DNA from: an uncultured Prevotellaceae bacterium
GTDB lineage: Bacteria > Bacteroidota > Bacteroidia > Bacteroidales > Bacteroidaceae
DNA length: 44,552 bases
Reading direction: 5' to 3'
Assembly (NCBI GenBank): GCA_902774795.1
Contig: CACYKA010000032.1
Span: 1 to 44,552 of the forward strand
The notes beneath the pieces were generated by a model that was given only the letters and a program-made list of their open reading frames with translations, was not told the DNA's origin and searched no databases. The translations under genes and the position numbers were made by a program. Positions 1 through 7,710 of the stretch are shown here, one piece after another (the stretch's first letter is position 1; each line of letters starts with the position of its first letter).

Positions 1-11
1 ATTTTGACCAC

Positions 12-165
12 ATGAAAACAGCTAAGATATTAAACCACAACATTTGGATCATCAATACGCTCAGGGCGTATGGCAGTCTTACTTTTGAGGAGATACGCAG
101 GAAGTGGCAGGACGACAATATGTCCGACGGCAATGCCCTGGCGCGTTCGTCATTCAACCGCATAC
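12..165 (+). pseudogene. Truncated WYL-type transcriptional regulator, N-terminal fragment
   Basis: Only the first ~50 residues look genuine. They begin MKTAKILNHNIWIINTLRAY and continue with a TFEEIRRKW segment and a SDGNALARSSFNR segment. This is the winged-helix start common in Bacteroidota WYL-domain regulators, as I recall the family. The frame stays open to 212, but residues after about 165 read antisense through the neighbouring ATPase gene and do not belong to the family. The WYL domain itself is absent. The gene is therefore broken at a junction near 155-165. The neighbour on the other strand is broken at the same point, so a deletion, an integration or an assembly joint lies here. 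Family assignment is from sequence style and is moderately certain. Confidence 0.5.
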
Positions 166-657
166 AGCGACCAGTTCTCCACGGTAAAAGCATGGTATGT
201 CATACACCTTGAAGAGTGTTCCCATAGGAGGTAATACAGTCGTTGGCGTTACCCTGTATTTTGCCAGCAGTTCAATAGGAGTCAGTTCCTCATTGGAAGG
301 CTCCCGCCTCTGCGGCAGGGCTTCCCTTACTTGGCTGAAAAGATCCTTCTTTTCCATATCTTCAGCCATTAATTGTTTCTTTTCTCGCCCACTGCAGGAA
401 TTTCTTACCGGTTTGTTCCATTCAGCAATAAACTCCTTGTCAGTCTGGAAGTGTGTCTTGTTTTCCAGAATCTTGAAGAACTTCGATACATTTATGTCCA
501 TCGGTTCATCCTTCTTCAACCATTTGCCGTTGATGCCGTGTATTTCAATGAACGTTGTCAGTCCTCTTTGATTCTTTACCTGGGACAACAGCAAATGTAC
601 TGCTTCCCTTGCCAGTCCTGCTTTTAGAACAGGAATCTTCTTTGAAAAAATACTCAT
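154..657 (-). pseudogene. Truncated RepA/AAA-type ATPase from a mobile element, cut at Walker A
   Basis: The 167-residue frame reads like the N-terminal region of the AAA/RepA-helicase-like proteins carried by Bacteroidota mobilizable elements: it has GLTTFIEIHGINGKWLKK, a NSCSGREKK segment, EELTPIELLAKYR, and ends FYRGELVAVCG followed by a stop. In intact relatives, as I recall them, the last residues run straight into the Walker A loop (GELVAV.G..KSGKT). The protein stops at the first glycine of that loop, so it has no nucleotide-binding site and cannot be an active ATPase. A promoter-like TAATTTTG lies upstream at 711-718. The break coincides with the end of the WYL fragment on the other strand. 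The family call is an inference without a search; the truncation reading depends on it. Confidence 0.55.
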
Positions 658-710
658 AATTTAAAGGAATAATGTTGTAAACTTCGGGGATTGCCCCCTG
701 AAAATCGTTC

Positions 711-718
711 CAAAATTA
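711..718 (-). promoter_or_regulatory. Bacteroidota -7 box upstream of the truncated ATPase
   Basis: The minus strand reads TAATTTTG, matching TAnnTTTG, 54 bases before the ATG at 657. A short GGGG/CCCC hairpin lies in the leader at about 686-698. The rest of 658-820 shows no gene. Confidence 0.45.
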
Positions 719-820
719 CTCCTATTGGCAGAAACCATGCTGACTACTATGTCGTCATAGTTGTTAAAAACTTTAACTCAAAAAGTGTGGTTTTAAATGG
801 AATTAACAAGAAAAAGATTG

Positions 821-847
821 AAAAAAACGCCCACCCGAGGGTGAGCG
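821..847 (-). terminator. Rho-independent terminator after the fructokinase gene
   Basis: On the minus strand CGCTCACCC and GGGTGGGCG form a 9-bp stem (828-847, one G-U pair, two-base loop), followed by seven T residues (821-827). It sits 22 bases after the fructokinase stop at 869 and is the natural 3' end of the fructan operon. Confidence 0.8.
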
Positions 848-868
848 TTGAAAATAAAATTGAAATAA

Positions 869-1753
869 TTATTTAAGCAGTTCTTTTGGATAGGTAGGCA
901 TAGCGCCATTTTGGGTGCAGACATAGGCAGAGACCTGAACGGCAATGCGATGGGCATCAGCAACGGACTTACCATTGAGAATGCTACCCACGAATGAGCC
1001 GGTAAACGAATCTCCTGCACCTACGGTGTCAGCTACCTTGACTTTTGGTGTCTCCTGGAATGACTTCTGACCGGGTGTGAATACATACGAGCCATTAGTG
1101 CCACATGTGAGCACAAGCATGTCGAGGTTGTACTTGCCAAGGATGAGCCAGCACTTGTTCTCGATGTCGAGACCGGGGTAGCCAAACATGCGGCCTATCA
1201 GTACCAGTTCCTCGTCGTTTATCTTCAGGATGTTGCAACGCTGGAACGACTCTCTCAGAATCTCCTGTGTGTAGAACTGCTGGCGAAGATTGATGTCAAA
1301 TATCTTCAGACAGTCATCGGGGGTGGCATCGAGGAACTTCTGTATCGTCTCGCGACTTACTACATTGCGCTGTGCCAGAGAGCCGAAGCATACGGCACGG
1401 CAATTACGTGCTATCGCCGCGATATCTTCGTCGAAGGGAATATTGTCCCAGGCTACGTTTTCCTTGATGTCGTAGGTGGGTATGCCCTGCTCGTCGAGCT
1501 GTACCTGCACCGTGCCGGTAGGATAAGGCACGCGGGGCAGCAAGTCGTTCAGGTTATGTTCTTTCAGAGCGTCTATTGTCTCGTCGCCCAGCTTGTCATC
1601 ACCAAGCGCACTTACGGCGATGGTGTTTTCCATACCAAGGAACTGCCCGGCATGATAGGCGAAGTTGGCTGGTGCACCGCCTAATTTCTTTCCTTCGGGA
1701 AGTACATCCCACAGGACTTCTCCGAGTCCTACTACATAACGTTTCTGATTCAT
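869..1753 (-). CDS. Fructokinase, PfkB/ribokinase family
   Basis: This 294-residue cytoplasmic sugar kinase would phosphorylate fructose released from fructan, using ATP. The N-terminal GLGEVLWDVLPEGKKLGGAP is a typical fructokinase start, with GGAPANFAYHAG as the sugar-binding stretch. The C-terminal PfkB signature DTVGAGDSFTGSF (about residues 238-250) supplies the catalytic Asp of the GAGD motif and the anion hole. Length matches the family (290-320). The ATG overlaps the stop of the MFS transporter by four bases (ATGA), implying translational coupling. It is the last gene of the operon before the terminator at 821-847. Fructose as substrate is inferred from the GH32 and SusCD context; other hexoses are possible from sequence alone. 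Confidence 0.93.
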   Translation of the reverse strand: MNQKRYVVGLGEVLWDVLPEGKKLGGAPANFAYHAGQFLGMENTIAVSALGDDKLGDETIDALKEHNLNDLLPRVPYPTGTVQVQLDEQGIPTYDIKENVAWDNIPFDEDIAAIARNCRAVCFGSLAQRNVVSRETIQKFLDATPDDCLKIFDINLRQQFYTQEILRESFQRCNILKINDEELVLIGRMFGYPGLDIENKCWLILGKYNLDMLVLTCGTNGSYVFTPGQKSFQETPKVKVADTVGAGDSFTGSFVGSILNGKSVADAHRIAVQVSAYVCTQNGAMPTYPKELLK

Positions 1754-2919
1754 AGTTTATACGGATTAAGTTGTTTGATATATGTAAAGAGATATATAAC
1801 GCCTACTGCCATTACCAGCACTGCGCCGCCTTGTCCCATAGCATCGCTCAGCAATCCCATTAAGAGCGGGAATATGGTGCCGCCAAAGAGTCCCATAATC
1901 ATAAGACCGGAGACTTCGTTCTGCTTCTCTGGCATAGACTCAAGGGCTGTTGCAAAGCACATTGAGAAGACGTTGGAGTTGCCGTAGCCTACCAATGCGA
2001 TAGCACAGTAGAGCATCCACTGCTCTGTTCCGATGAACAGGCCACACATGGACAGTGCCATCATAACCACGCTGATGACGAAGAATGTACGCATCTTCAG
2101 CACACGCAGGAAGAACGAGCCTGTCAGACAGCCGATGGTACGGAAGATAAAGTAGAGCGAAGTGGCAAAGGCTGCCTCGTTGAGCGACATTCCAAGACGT
2201 TCCATCAGTATCTTGGGGGCGGTGGTGTTTGTACCGACATCTATGCCCACATGGCACATGATGCCAAGGAATGACAGCAGCACTATTGGTGTGCCGAGCA
2301 GCTTGAAGCACTCTACGAAGGTTGAGGGCTTGCCCTCCATCGGCGGTTCTTCAATGGGTGTCACAAACAGCAATATTGTCGAGAATGTACCAACGATGAA
2401 GAATATGCCGAACAGTATGCGCCAGTCGTAGCCAAAGTCGGGGATGAATTTTGTTGCGCCCCACATGGCCAGATAGGGTGCCGAGAACGAGGCTATGGCC
2501 TTGACAAACTGTCCGAACGTCAGTGTCGAAGCGAGGTTTCCGCCCCCCATCACGGTCGATACCAGCGGGTTCAGCGAGGTCTGCATCAGCGCATTGCCGA
2601 TACCCAACAGGGAGAAGGCTACCAGCATGATGGCAAATGTCTCTCCAAAGAGGGGCAACAGCAATGACACGACTGTGACAACGAGCGACAGCAGCACGGT
2701 CTTCTTGCGGCCTATCTTGTTCATCAGCATACCTGTCGGCACACTGAAGATGAGGAACCAGAAGAACACCAGCGACGGAAAGACATTAGCAACAGAGTCG
2801 GTCAGCGCGAGGTCTTCCTTCACATAATTGGAGGCAATGCCCACCAAATCCACGAAGCCCATGCAGAAGAAGCAGAGCATCACAGGAATAAGATAAATAG
2901 ATTTATTTTGATTGCCCAT
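1750..2919 (-). CDS. MFS sugar (probably fructose) transporter, inner membrane
   Basis: The 389-residue protein has about twelve hydrophobic segments and the MFS loop signature NKIGRKKTVLL between helices 2 and 3 (about residues 66-76). Its start IYLIPVMLCFFCMGFVDLVG resembles the FucP/GlcP-like sugar porters of Bacteroidota. It would carry free fructose from periplasm to cytoplasm for the kinase encoded next, with which it overlaps by four bases. The gene starts 20 bases after the GH32 stop, so GH32, transporter and kinase form one transcript. In the B. thetaiotaomicron levan locus, as I recall it, a transporter occupies the same place between GH32 and fructokinase. Substrate is inferred from context. 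Confidence 0.9.
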   Translation of the reverse strand: MGNQNKSIYLIPVMLCFFCMGFVDLVGIASNYVKEDLALTDSVANVFPSLVFFWFLIFSVPTGMLMNKIGRKKTVLLSLVVTVVSLLLPLFGETFAIMLVAFSLLGIGNALMQTSLNPLVSTVMGGGNLASTLTFGQFVKAIASFSAPYLAMWGATKFIPDFGYDWRILFGIFFIVGTFSTILLFVTPIEEPPMEGKPSTFVECFKLLGTPIVLLSFLGIMCHVGIDVGTNTTAPKILMERLGMSLNEAAFATSLYFIFRTIGCLTGSFFLRVLKMRTFFVISVVMMALSMCGLFIGTEQWMLYCAIALVGYGNSNVFSMCFATALESMPEKQNEVSGLMIMGLFGGTIFPLLMGLLSDAMGQGGAVLVMAVGVIYLFTYIKQLNPYKL

Positions 2920-2939
2920 AATTGTATATTTTTTAACTC

Positions 2940-4604
2940 TTAGTTCTTAATTTCATAGATTGTAACTTTGCCGTCCTTAACCTTAATATTATTATACGGC
3001 TCTGTCGGGAAAACGAGATTGGTCATCGCCATCTTACCCTCTGCATCGAACACCTCGATGGAACAACGGTCGATGAAGATGCGCACTTGCTTCACGGTGC
3101 CGTAGGTAGGTGCCTCAGTCACGCAGGGGAAGTCGGCACTGAAACTTATGTTTCCACTCTTGGTACGATCCATTGAGAAAGTCTGTTTTGCAGCATCGTA
3201 GTACATCACGACCTGCTCGTTTTTGGTGTTCGATAATATAATCTCTGTATGCTTCTTTACGTCCACTACAATTTCACATGCTTCCGTGGGTTGCTTCGCC
3301 TTAGCACCGCGCATGACCAGCATTTCTTTCGATGGTACCACGCTTACATATGTTTCACCATTGTATTTGAAAATGCCAAGGTCGCGAGGAATAGAGTTTG
3401 CTGAGCGGAACTGCATGGTAGGAACCTGATTGGCGTACTGCCAGTTCGACATCCACGCCAGCACTGTGCGGCGGTTGTCTGGCGCATTATAGAACGAGAC
3501 TGTGGCATAGTGATCCTTACCATAATCGAGCCACTTCGTCACTTCGGGTTTTGACTCGCACGTGAACTTATGCCCGTCGAACTGCCCCACAAAGTACTGC
3601 GTAGCACTACCGCCGAATGGCCCGCCAGGATTGATGTTGCAGATGAGTACCCACTTATCGTTAATCTTAAACAAGTCCGGGCATTCCCATACACCTCCAT
3701 GGTTACCATATTCCTTTCCAAAAGAACTCTCATACTTCCAATCTTTCAGGTCAGGTGAAGAGTAGATGCGCATTTCCTGCCCTACAGCCAAGATGAGGTT
3801 CCAGGCCTTGATATCCTCGTTCCAGAACGGACGTGGATCGCGGAAATCTTTGTCTTCAGCAGTCAGTACGGGGTTGCCCTCATACTTTGTGAATGTTTTG
3901 CCGCTGTCTTTTGAGAAGGCTATGCACTGTGCCTGCACGTCACCACCGAACGGCGTAGGACGACTCGTCGTATACATAGCTACGATATTCCCTTTATCTA
4001 TCACGCATGAGCCGCTGAACATTGTCCCCCAAACATCGGGAGCCAGTGCCACACCATCATCTTTCCAGTGAATAAGGTCAGTAGAGCTGGAGTGTCCCCA
4101 ATGCATGTTGCCCCACATAGAGCCATAGGGATTATATTGGTAGAAGAGGTTCCACACTCCGTCCTTATAGAACATACCGTTAGGGTCGTTCATCCAACCC
4201 CTTTTAGGAGCATGATGATATAGCGGACGATATTTCTCTTCAATCAACGCAAAGTCCACATCGTCATTCTGCGCTAGTTTTTTGAAACACACGCTTCCCG
4301 TCGGAACATTTTGCACACAAACTCGCAGAGTACCATTACTTTTATATGACTGCAAATCCAGTGCGACATAATAGTCCACTTTTTCACGAGCCATACGTAT
4401 GTTTTGCTCCATCTTTAGCGTGTTGTTGACGATAACCTGAACCTTTCCCTCTGGTGCAGATTCTTGAATCGGCAGCCACAGATAGCGTCCTTGTGACTTC
4501 GGTGTTATGATGCTCTGCTCGCATGCCTGTGGAGTCACTGTCTGTGCCCAGGTCATTGTAAACGCCACCACTATTGTCAATGTCATCAAACATCTTTTCA
4601 TCAT
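2940..4604 (-). CDS. GH32 beta-fructosidase (exo-levanase/inulinase type), secreted
   Basis: The enzyme releases fructose from fructans or fructo-oligosaccharides. Residues 1-20 form a signal peptide ending TWA-Q, without a lipobox, so it is probably periplasmic. Residues about 25-125 form an extra beta domain found ahead of some Bacteroidota GH32 enzymes. The five-bladed catalytic propeller starts at about 127: WMNDPNG at 137-143 carries the nucleophile D140, FRDP at 254-257 carries the transition-state Asp D256, and WECPD at 306-310 carries the acid/base E307. A C-terminal beta-sandwich follows (FIDRCSIEVF typical). All three catalytic residues are present at normal spacing. The gene has its own promoter (4638-4645) with a GAACGAT element upstream, and it leads a transcript with the transporter and fructokinase. 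Levan versus inulin cannot be settled from sequence. Confidence 0.95.
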   Translation of the reverse strand: MMKRCLMTLTIVVAFTMTWAQTVTPQACEQSIITPKSQGRYLWLPIQESAPEGKVQVIVNNTLKMEQNIRMAREKVDYYVALDLQSYKSNGTLRVCVQNVPTGSVCFKKLAQNDDVDFALIEEKYRPLYHHAPKRGWMNDPNGMFYKDGVWNLFYQYNPYGSMWGNMHWGHSSSTDLIHWKDDGVALAPDVWGTMFSGSCVIDKGNIVAMYTTSRPTPFGGDVQAQCIAFSKDSGKTFTKYEGNPVLTAEDKDFRDPRPFWNEDIKAWNLILAVGQEMRIYSSPDLKDWKYESSFGKEYGNHGGVWECPDLFKINDKWVLICNINPGGPFGGSATQYFVGQFDGHKFTCESKPEVTKWLDYGKDHYATVSFYNAPDNRRTVLAWMSNWQYANQVPTMQFRSANSIPRDLGIFKYNGETYVSVVPSKEMLVMRGAKAKQPTEACEIVVDVKKHTEIILSNTKNEQVVMYYDAAKQTFSMDRTKSGNISFSADFPCVTEAPTYGTVKQVRIFIDRCSIEVFDAEGKMAMTNLVFPTEPYNNIKVKDGKVTIYEIKN

Positions 4605-4637
4605 GCACTTTTTGTTTTTAGTTATTTAAATCTGCTG

Positions 4638-4645
4638 CAAAGTTA
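4638..4645 (-). promoter_or_regulatory. -7 box of the GH32-transporter-fructokinase operon
   Basis: The minus strand reads TAACTTTG 33 bases before the ATG at 4604. No clear -33 TTTG is visible, which fits a promoter that depends on an activator. Confidence 0.65.
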
Positions 4646-4695
4646 CAGAAAATATTGTAAATAGGCTGTCATTCCTGTTTCATTTGCTACAAATT

Positions 4696-4730
4696 ATCGT
4701 TCGTTACAACCATTATTATTTAAATGTTAT
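4696..4730 (-). promoter_or_regulatory. Putative regulator-binding site of the GH32 promoter
   Basis: GAACGAT (minus strand, 4696-4702) lies exactly 50 bases upstream of the -7 box, the same distance as at two other promoters of this locus. An ATAACAT element follows at 4724-4730, resembling the GTAACAT part of the other sites but with different spacing and orientation. Binding by the AraC-type regulator is inferred. Confidence 0.5.
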
Positions 4731-4788
4731 CCTGAAAAACAATCTTTTTTTAAAACTACTACTCTATTAACTAACTATTTTAACATTA

Positions 4789-5649
4789 CTAATTTCTTAC
4801 AAACTTCTTGCCGTTGACGATGTAAAGACCCTTATTTGGTTGTGCTATACGTTGACCAGCGAGGTTGTAGAAGTTACCTCTGACATCTTCCTTCTGACTT
4901 CTAACATCATCAATACCTGTACTCTCTTTCTTGACGAGCACGATGGCAGTGAAATTGAAGGGATTGCCGCCTTCTTTGTTGCACTGAACCATAAGTCTGT
5001 CAGTATCGGCCATTTTTGCGGACATGTCAATATTCTCAAGGCTGAGTTCGGCATACTCGTTAGTCATGGTCATGGTAGTCTGATCGCCCAACTTACCGTC
5101 ATCACCCCATTTGGTGAGTACATTGATAACATAATCTGTGCGGTCAGCCTCTGAATAGAAACGGATAGCCTTGTAATCGCTCCAGTTGATACCATCAAAA
5201 GAGGTCTTTGCCAACTCCATGGTACTCCATTCGTCCATCCAGAAGTAGCCTGTCCAAACTGTGTTCTCTTCAACGTTGTCCTTGCCGTCGCCATACCACA
5301 GTTTGGTAGCGGTGAAACCTTTGCCACAAACTTCCATTCCGTATTCTTTCAGACAAGCAAGCATACCTGAGGTGATGAACACCTCTGTTTCGTGCTGATC
5401 GCCATAGAGGGAGTGAGCGTAGCGTGTACCGGGCAGCATGCCGCCATTGCTGTGCAGTTCGATGACTTCTCCCGTGGCATCAGTAAATTCAATGACGATT
5501 TTCTGGCCTACCTGAGCGTCTGCAAACTTGTCAGCCTCAATAGTGAGCGTGTTAGACCAGTCTACTGCGTGCGTACCTTCCCATAAATCAGTAGCCATAG
5601 CGAAGGTTGTTGTTGCCATCAGGCACAAGAGTAAAAAAACTTTCTTCAT
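4789..5649 (-). CDS. Secreted protein with sorting-type tail, possible glycan-binding protein
   Basis: The 286-residue protein starts with a signal peptide (MKKVFLLLCLMATTTFAMA). Residues about 22-250 are beta-rich and contain two similar modules that begin DLWEGTHAVDWSNTLTIEAD and TVWTGYFWMDEWSTMELAK. The W.G....W....I pattern is seen in small carbohydrate-binding or surface proteins of Prevotella. The C-terminus, from FYNLAGQRIAQPNKGLYIVN, is the short tail shared by many secreted Prevotella proteins and resembles a type IX secretion sorting signal. No catalytic motif is recognised. The gene has its own promoter and operator (5695-5790) inside a duplicated block. It sits where the B. thetaiotaomicron levan locus, as recalled, has no gene. 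A role in capturing fructan at the surface is a guess from context. Confidence 0.8.
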   Translation of the reverse strand: MKKVFLLLCLMATTTFAMATDLWEGTHAVDWSNTLTIEADKFADAQVGQKIVIEFTDATGEVIELHSNGGMLPGTRYAHSLYGDQHETEVFITSGMLACLKEYGMEVCGKGFTATKLWYGDGKDNVEENTVWTGYFWMDEWSTMELAKTSFDGINWSDYKAIRFYSEADRTDYVINVLTKWGDDGKLGDQTTMTMTNEYAELSLENIDMSAKMADTDRLMVQCNKEGGNPFNFTAIVLVKKESTGIDDVRSQKEDVRGNFYNLAGQRIAQPNKGLYIVNGKKFVRN

Positions 5650-5694
5650 AATTTTGTTGTTTTAAAGGGTTAGACACTAAATGTTTTCCGAGTG

Positions 5695-5702
5695 CAAAAT
5701 TA
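5695..5702 (-). promoter_or_regulatory. -7 box for the secreted protein at 4789-5649
   Basis: The minus strand reads TAATTTTG 45 bases upstream of the ATG at 5649. It is identical to the box at 7585-7592. Confidence 0.7.
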
Positions 5703-5752
5703 CTGCTATGATACCATAATAAAAATAAGATATGTTGCATGGAATAAAAGAA

Positions 5753-5790
5753 ATCGTTCAATGTAACATTTTTCAGCTACATTGAACGAT
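5753..5790 (-). promoter_or_regulatory. Inverted-repeat operator upstream of 4789-5649
   Basis: ATCGTTCAATGTA and TACATTGAACGAT form perfect 13-base arms around a 12-base spacer. The proximal GAACGAT ends 50 bases upstream of the -7 box. It could also fold as a hairpin, but it lies about 290 bases beyond the stop of the nearest upstream large gene and has no T-run, so an operator is the better reading. Confidence 0.6.
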
Positions 5791-5826
5791 TATTATTATC
5801 AGAGCATGAAATCTTGCTGATTATTA

Positions 5827-5880
5827 CTAGCTGACATTCACTTCGATGATAGTGGTGTTGCCAGCGTAACTGCAGCGTCA
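5827..5880 (-). pseudogene. Relic of a GH32-like C-terminus
   Basis: The minus strand reads YAGNTTIIEVNVS then stop, matching the C-terminus GYGGTITISDVNVS of the GH32-like lipoprotein encoded at 7711-9273. It marks the edge of the duplicated block and shows that the copied segment began inside such a gene. Confidence 0.65.
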
Positions 5881-5898
5881 TACCAGCCTTTTCTCATT

Positions 5899-6066
5899 TC
5901 ACTCGAAAAAATCATCTTCCTCGAATGTAATCTCTCTAGTATAAAATTCGCCACTGTATTCAGTATCGTCCATCTGTATAATTTGCTCACTTGAAGCAGC
6001 TAATAAATATTCCATTTCAATTTTTATTACCTGCATGTCAGGAGCCTCATAATTATTCTTTTTCAT
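5899..6066 (-). CDS. Small 55-residue acidic protein with a strong ribosome binding site
   Basis: The frame is short but well supported. An AAGGAGG site (6074-6080 on the minus strand) lies seven bases before the ATG, rare in this genome type. It starts 17 bases after the stop of the secreted-protein gene at 6084, so it is probably co-transcribed. The protein begins MKKNNYEAPDMQVIKIEMEY, then LLAASSEQ, and ends in an acidic run EEDDFFE. The pattern MKK.Y..P....I.I....LL..S recurs in small uncharacterised Bacteroidota proteins, as I recall. It has no signal peptide or membrane segment. A leader-peptide or precursor role is possible, but no modifying enzyme is nearby and the function is unknown. 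Confidence 0.65.
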   Translation of the reverse strand: MKKNNYEAPDMQVIKIEMEYLLAASSEQIIQMDDTEYSGEFYTREITFEEDDFFE

Positions 6067-6083
6067 TTTATTTCCTCCTTTAT

Positions 6084-7541
6084 TTATTCTATTACGACTT
6101 TTTTACCATTCACAATATACAGTCCTTTAGTAGGTTGGACTACACTACGACCAGTTAGGTCGAAATACTTTTTGTTTCTAATATCCTCATTTAGACGTAA
6201 AGCTTCGCTGATTCCCGTTGTCTCCCCTCCGTCAAAAGCAATCTCGCGTGCAGCGCTCTCGCTTGTCAGATATGCATGGAAAGCTTTGATGGTTGCCGAA
6301 GAACTACCTGGCTGCAGTTTTCCTGCATTAGTGATACCCCAAAGACCTTCTGCACTTTGCTGAGCATAGACTCCTATAAATTTTGTACCTAATGAGTTAG
6401 GGGTAGCCACTACACCTTTATCTGAGAAATTGACTGCAGTTGTTTCTGTCATGCCAACAGTCAGGAATGGCACATTAGCATCAGCATGGTCGGAAAGGGT
6501 AAATACTACATTTTTTCCACTTACTTCTTTATAGGTAGCCACGTTTGTTGCTCCCAGGTCTTCAGCTGAAACCCAGAACGGCAATACGAAGGAGTTGATG
6601 CCAGCCTGACACGAGCGGGTCAGCTCCACGTTGGTTGCAGTAAAGTCGATAGGCGTATAGAAGGGATATGCGTCGTTGATGACCATCTTGGGTGTAACAT
6701 TCTTCTCACCATCCCAACGAATGACATTATCTGTATCAAAGAAGTCGGTGGGCGAGAGTATCAGCAGGTTAGGATTCTTTGTGCGAAGCTGGGGACCATC
6801 ACCATCGGCTACGGCAGCTCCTGTCAAGTTTAAAAAGCTGACGTCAGCAGAGAGCTTGCTCAACAGCAATGAATAGTCGTCGTAAGCCTCAGTGTGCCAA
6901 TCACCGTCCCAAGTGTTTTGGTAGTTTCCCTTTCTCATCGAACCAGTAACAATGATTTGCTTGTCGGTCAGCGCACCGTCTGCCAATGTACGAACAGCCA
7001 CATCGCCCACCATCGGGCCTTCCAAATGAATGTCATCAATCAAGATGTCCTGTCCCCACTTATTATCAAACTCGTATGGCCATATCTCAATTAGTGTATT
7101 GCCTTCGTCAACAATATTCTCGCTGTTGGGGCCTGCACCATATTCATAGACCAGAGTCTGCCATCCGTTAGCAGCATCGTACCAGAACCAGCGTCTTGTT
7201 TCATCGCCAGTATAGCCACCATCGCCCTCTTTCGTAAGTTTAATCATCACATTATGACTTTCTGCCATTTTGATACGCATGGAGATGCGACGGAGTCCCT
7301 TCAAGTTAACGCCAGCCATAGGCAATGCTGCCATACGGTGCTCGTCAGCCCATCCACCTGCATTCTCTTTCAATGTAATTTTCAGGCATTTGTTGCCATT
7401 ATCCTCAACTACTGTGGGGTCGGCACGATTCCAGAATCCGCCGTCGCTGCCCAACTCTTTGTCTTCACCGTCCCAAAGGACTACCTGTGCGTTACATACT
7501 GTAGCGGCAAACATGGTTGCCATAAGAAATAGTTTCTTCAT
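6084..7541 (-). CDS. Large secreted protein with N-terminal CBM-like domain and sorting-type tail
   Basis: The 485-residue protein has a signal peptide (MKKLFLMATMFAATVCNA-Q). Residues about 20-180 look like a jelly-roll carbohydrate-binding module: VVLWDGEDKELGSDGGFWN, a RISMRIKMAESHNVMIKL strand pair and a closing DILIDDIHLEGP. Residues about 185-280 are a second region (QIIVTGSMRKGNYQNTW), followed by a beta-rich part with TRSCQAGINSFVLPFWVS, a phrase seen in large Prevotella surface proteins. The tail YFDLTGRSVVQPTKGLYIVN is the sorting-type C-terminus also found on the protein at 4789-5649. No hydrolase motif is recognised. It has its own promoter and operator (7585-7680) and is followed by the 55-residue gene. 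It is probably a fructan-locus surface protein; binding is inferred. Confidence 0.8.
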   Translation of the reverse strand: MKKLFLMATMFAATVCNAQVVLWDGEDKELGSDGGFWNRADPTVVEDNGNKCLKITLKENAGGWADEHRMAALPMAGVNLKGLRRISMRIKMAESHNVMIKLTKEGDGGYTGDETRRWFWYDAANGWQTLVYEYGAGPNSENIVDEGNTLIEIWPYEFDNKWGQDILIDDIHLEGPMVGDVAVRTLADGALTDKQIIVTGSMRKGNYQNTWDGDWHTEAYDDYSLLLSKLSADVSFLNLTGAAVADGDGPQLRTKNPNLLILSPTDFFDTDNVIRWDGEKNVTPKMVINDAYPFYTPIDFTATNVELTRSCQAGINSFVLPFWVSAEDLGATNVATYKEVSGKNVVFTLSDHADANVPFLTVGMTETTAVNFSDKGVVATPNSLGTKFIGVYAQQSAEGLWGITNAGKLQPGSSSATIKAFHAYLTSESAAREIAFDGGETTGISEALRLNEDIRNKKYFDLTGRSVVQPTKGLYIVNGKKVVIE

Positions 7542-7584
7542 GCTTTTTTATTTTAAGGGTTATACATTAAATGTTTTCCGAGTG

Positions 7585-7592
7585 CAAAATTA
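7585..7592 (-). promoter_or_regulatory. -7 box for the secreted protein at 6084-7541
   Basis: The minus strand reads TAATTTTG, 43 bases upstream of the ATG at 7541. Confidence 0.7.
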
Positions 7593-7642
7593 CTGCTATG
7601 ATATCATAATAAAAATAAGATATGTTGCATGGAATAAAAGAA

Positions 7643-7680
7643 ATCGTTCAATGTAACATTTTTCAGCTACATTGAACGAT
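7643..7680 (-). promoter_or_regulatory. Inverted-repeat operator upstream of 6084-7541
   Basis: It is identical to the 38-base site at 5753-5790, again with the proximal GAACGAT 50 bases upstream of the -7 box. Here it also lies 30 bases after the GH32-like stop, so it could double as a weak terminator. Confidence 0.6.
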
Positions 7681-7710
7681 TGTTATTATCAGAACATGAA
7701 ATCTTACTGA

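Larger units (their letters stand above)
5665..5840. repeat. Duplicated promoter block, copy 1 (copy 2 at 7555-7730)
   Basis: The 176 bases align without gaps to 7555-7730, with about nine mismatches by hand count. The block holds the -7 box, the inverted-repeat operator and the 3' end of a GH32-like reading frame, so promoter and preceding gene tail were copied together. Confidence 0.9.

Noticed and set aside
691-876. 61-codon plus-strand frame between the ATPase and fructokinase genes
   Set aside because: It runs through the terminator hairpin, has low-complexity composition and no family resemblance.
5753-5790. Hairpin as a transcription terminator
   Set aside because: It has no T-run and lies far from the previous large gene, and the same elements recur at fixed distance from promoters; operator is preferred, though the copy at 7643 may also end transcripts.
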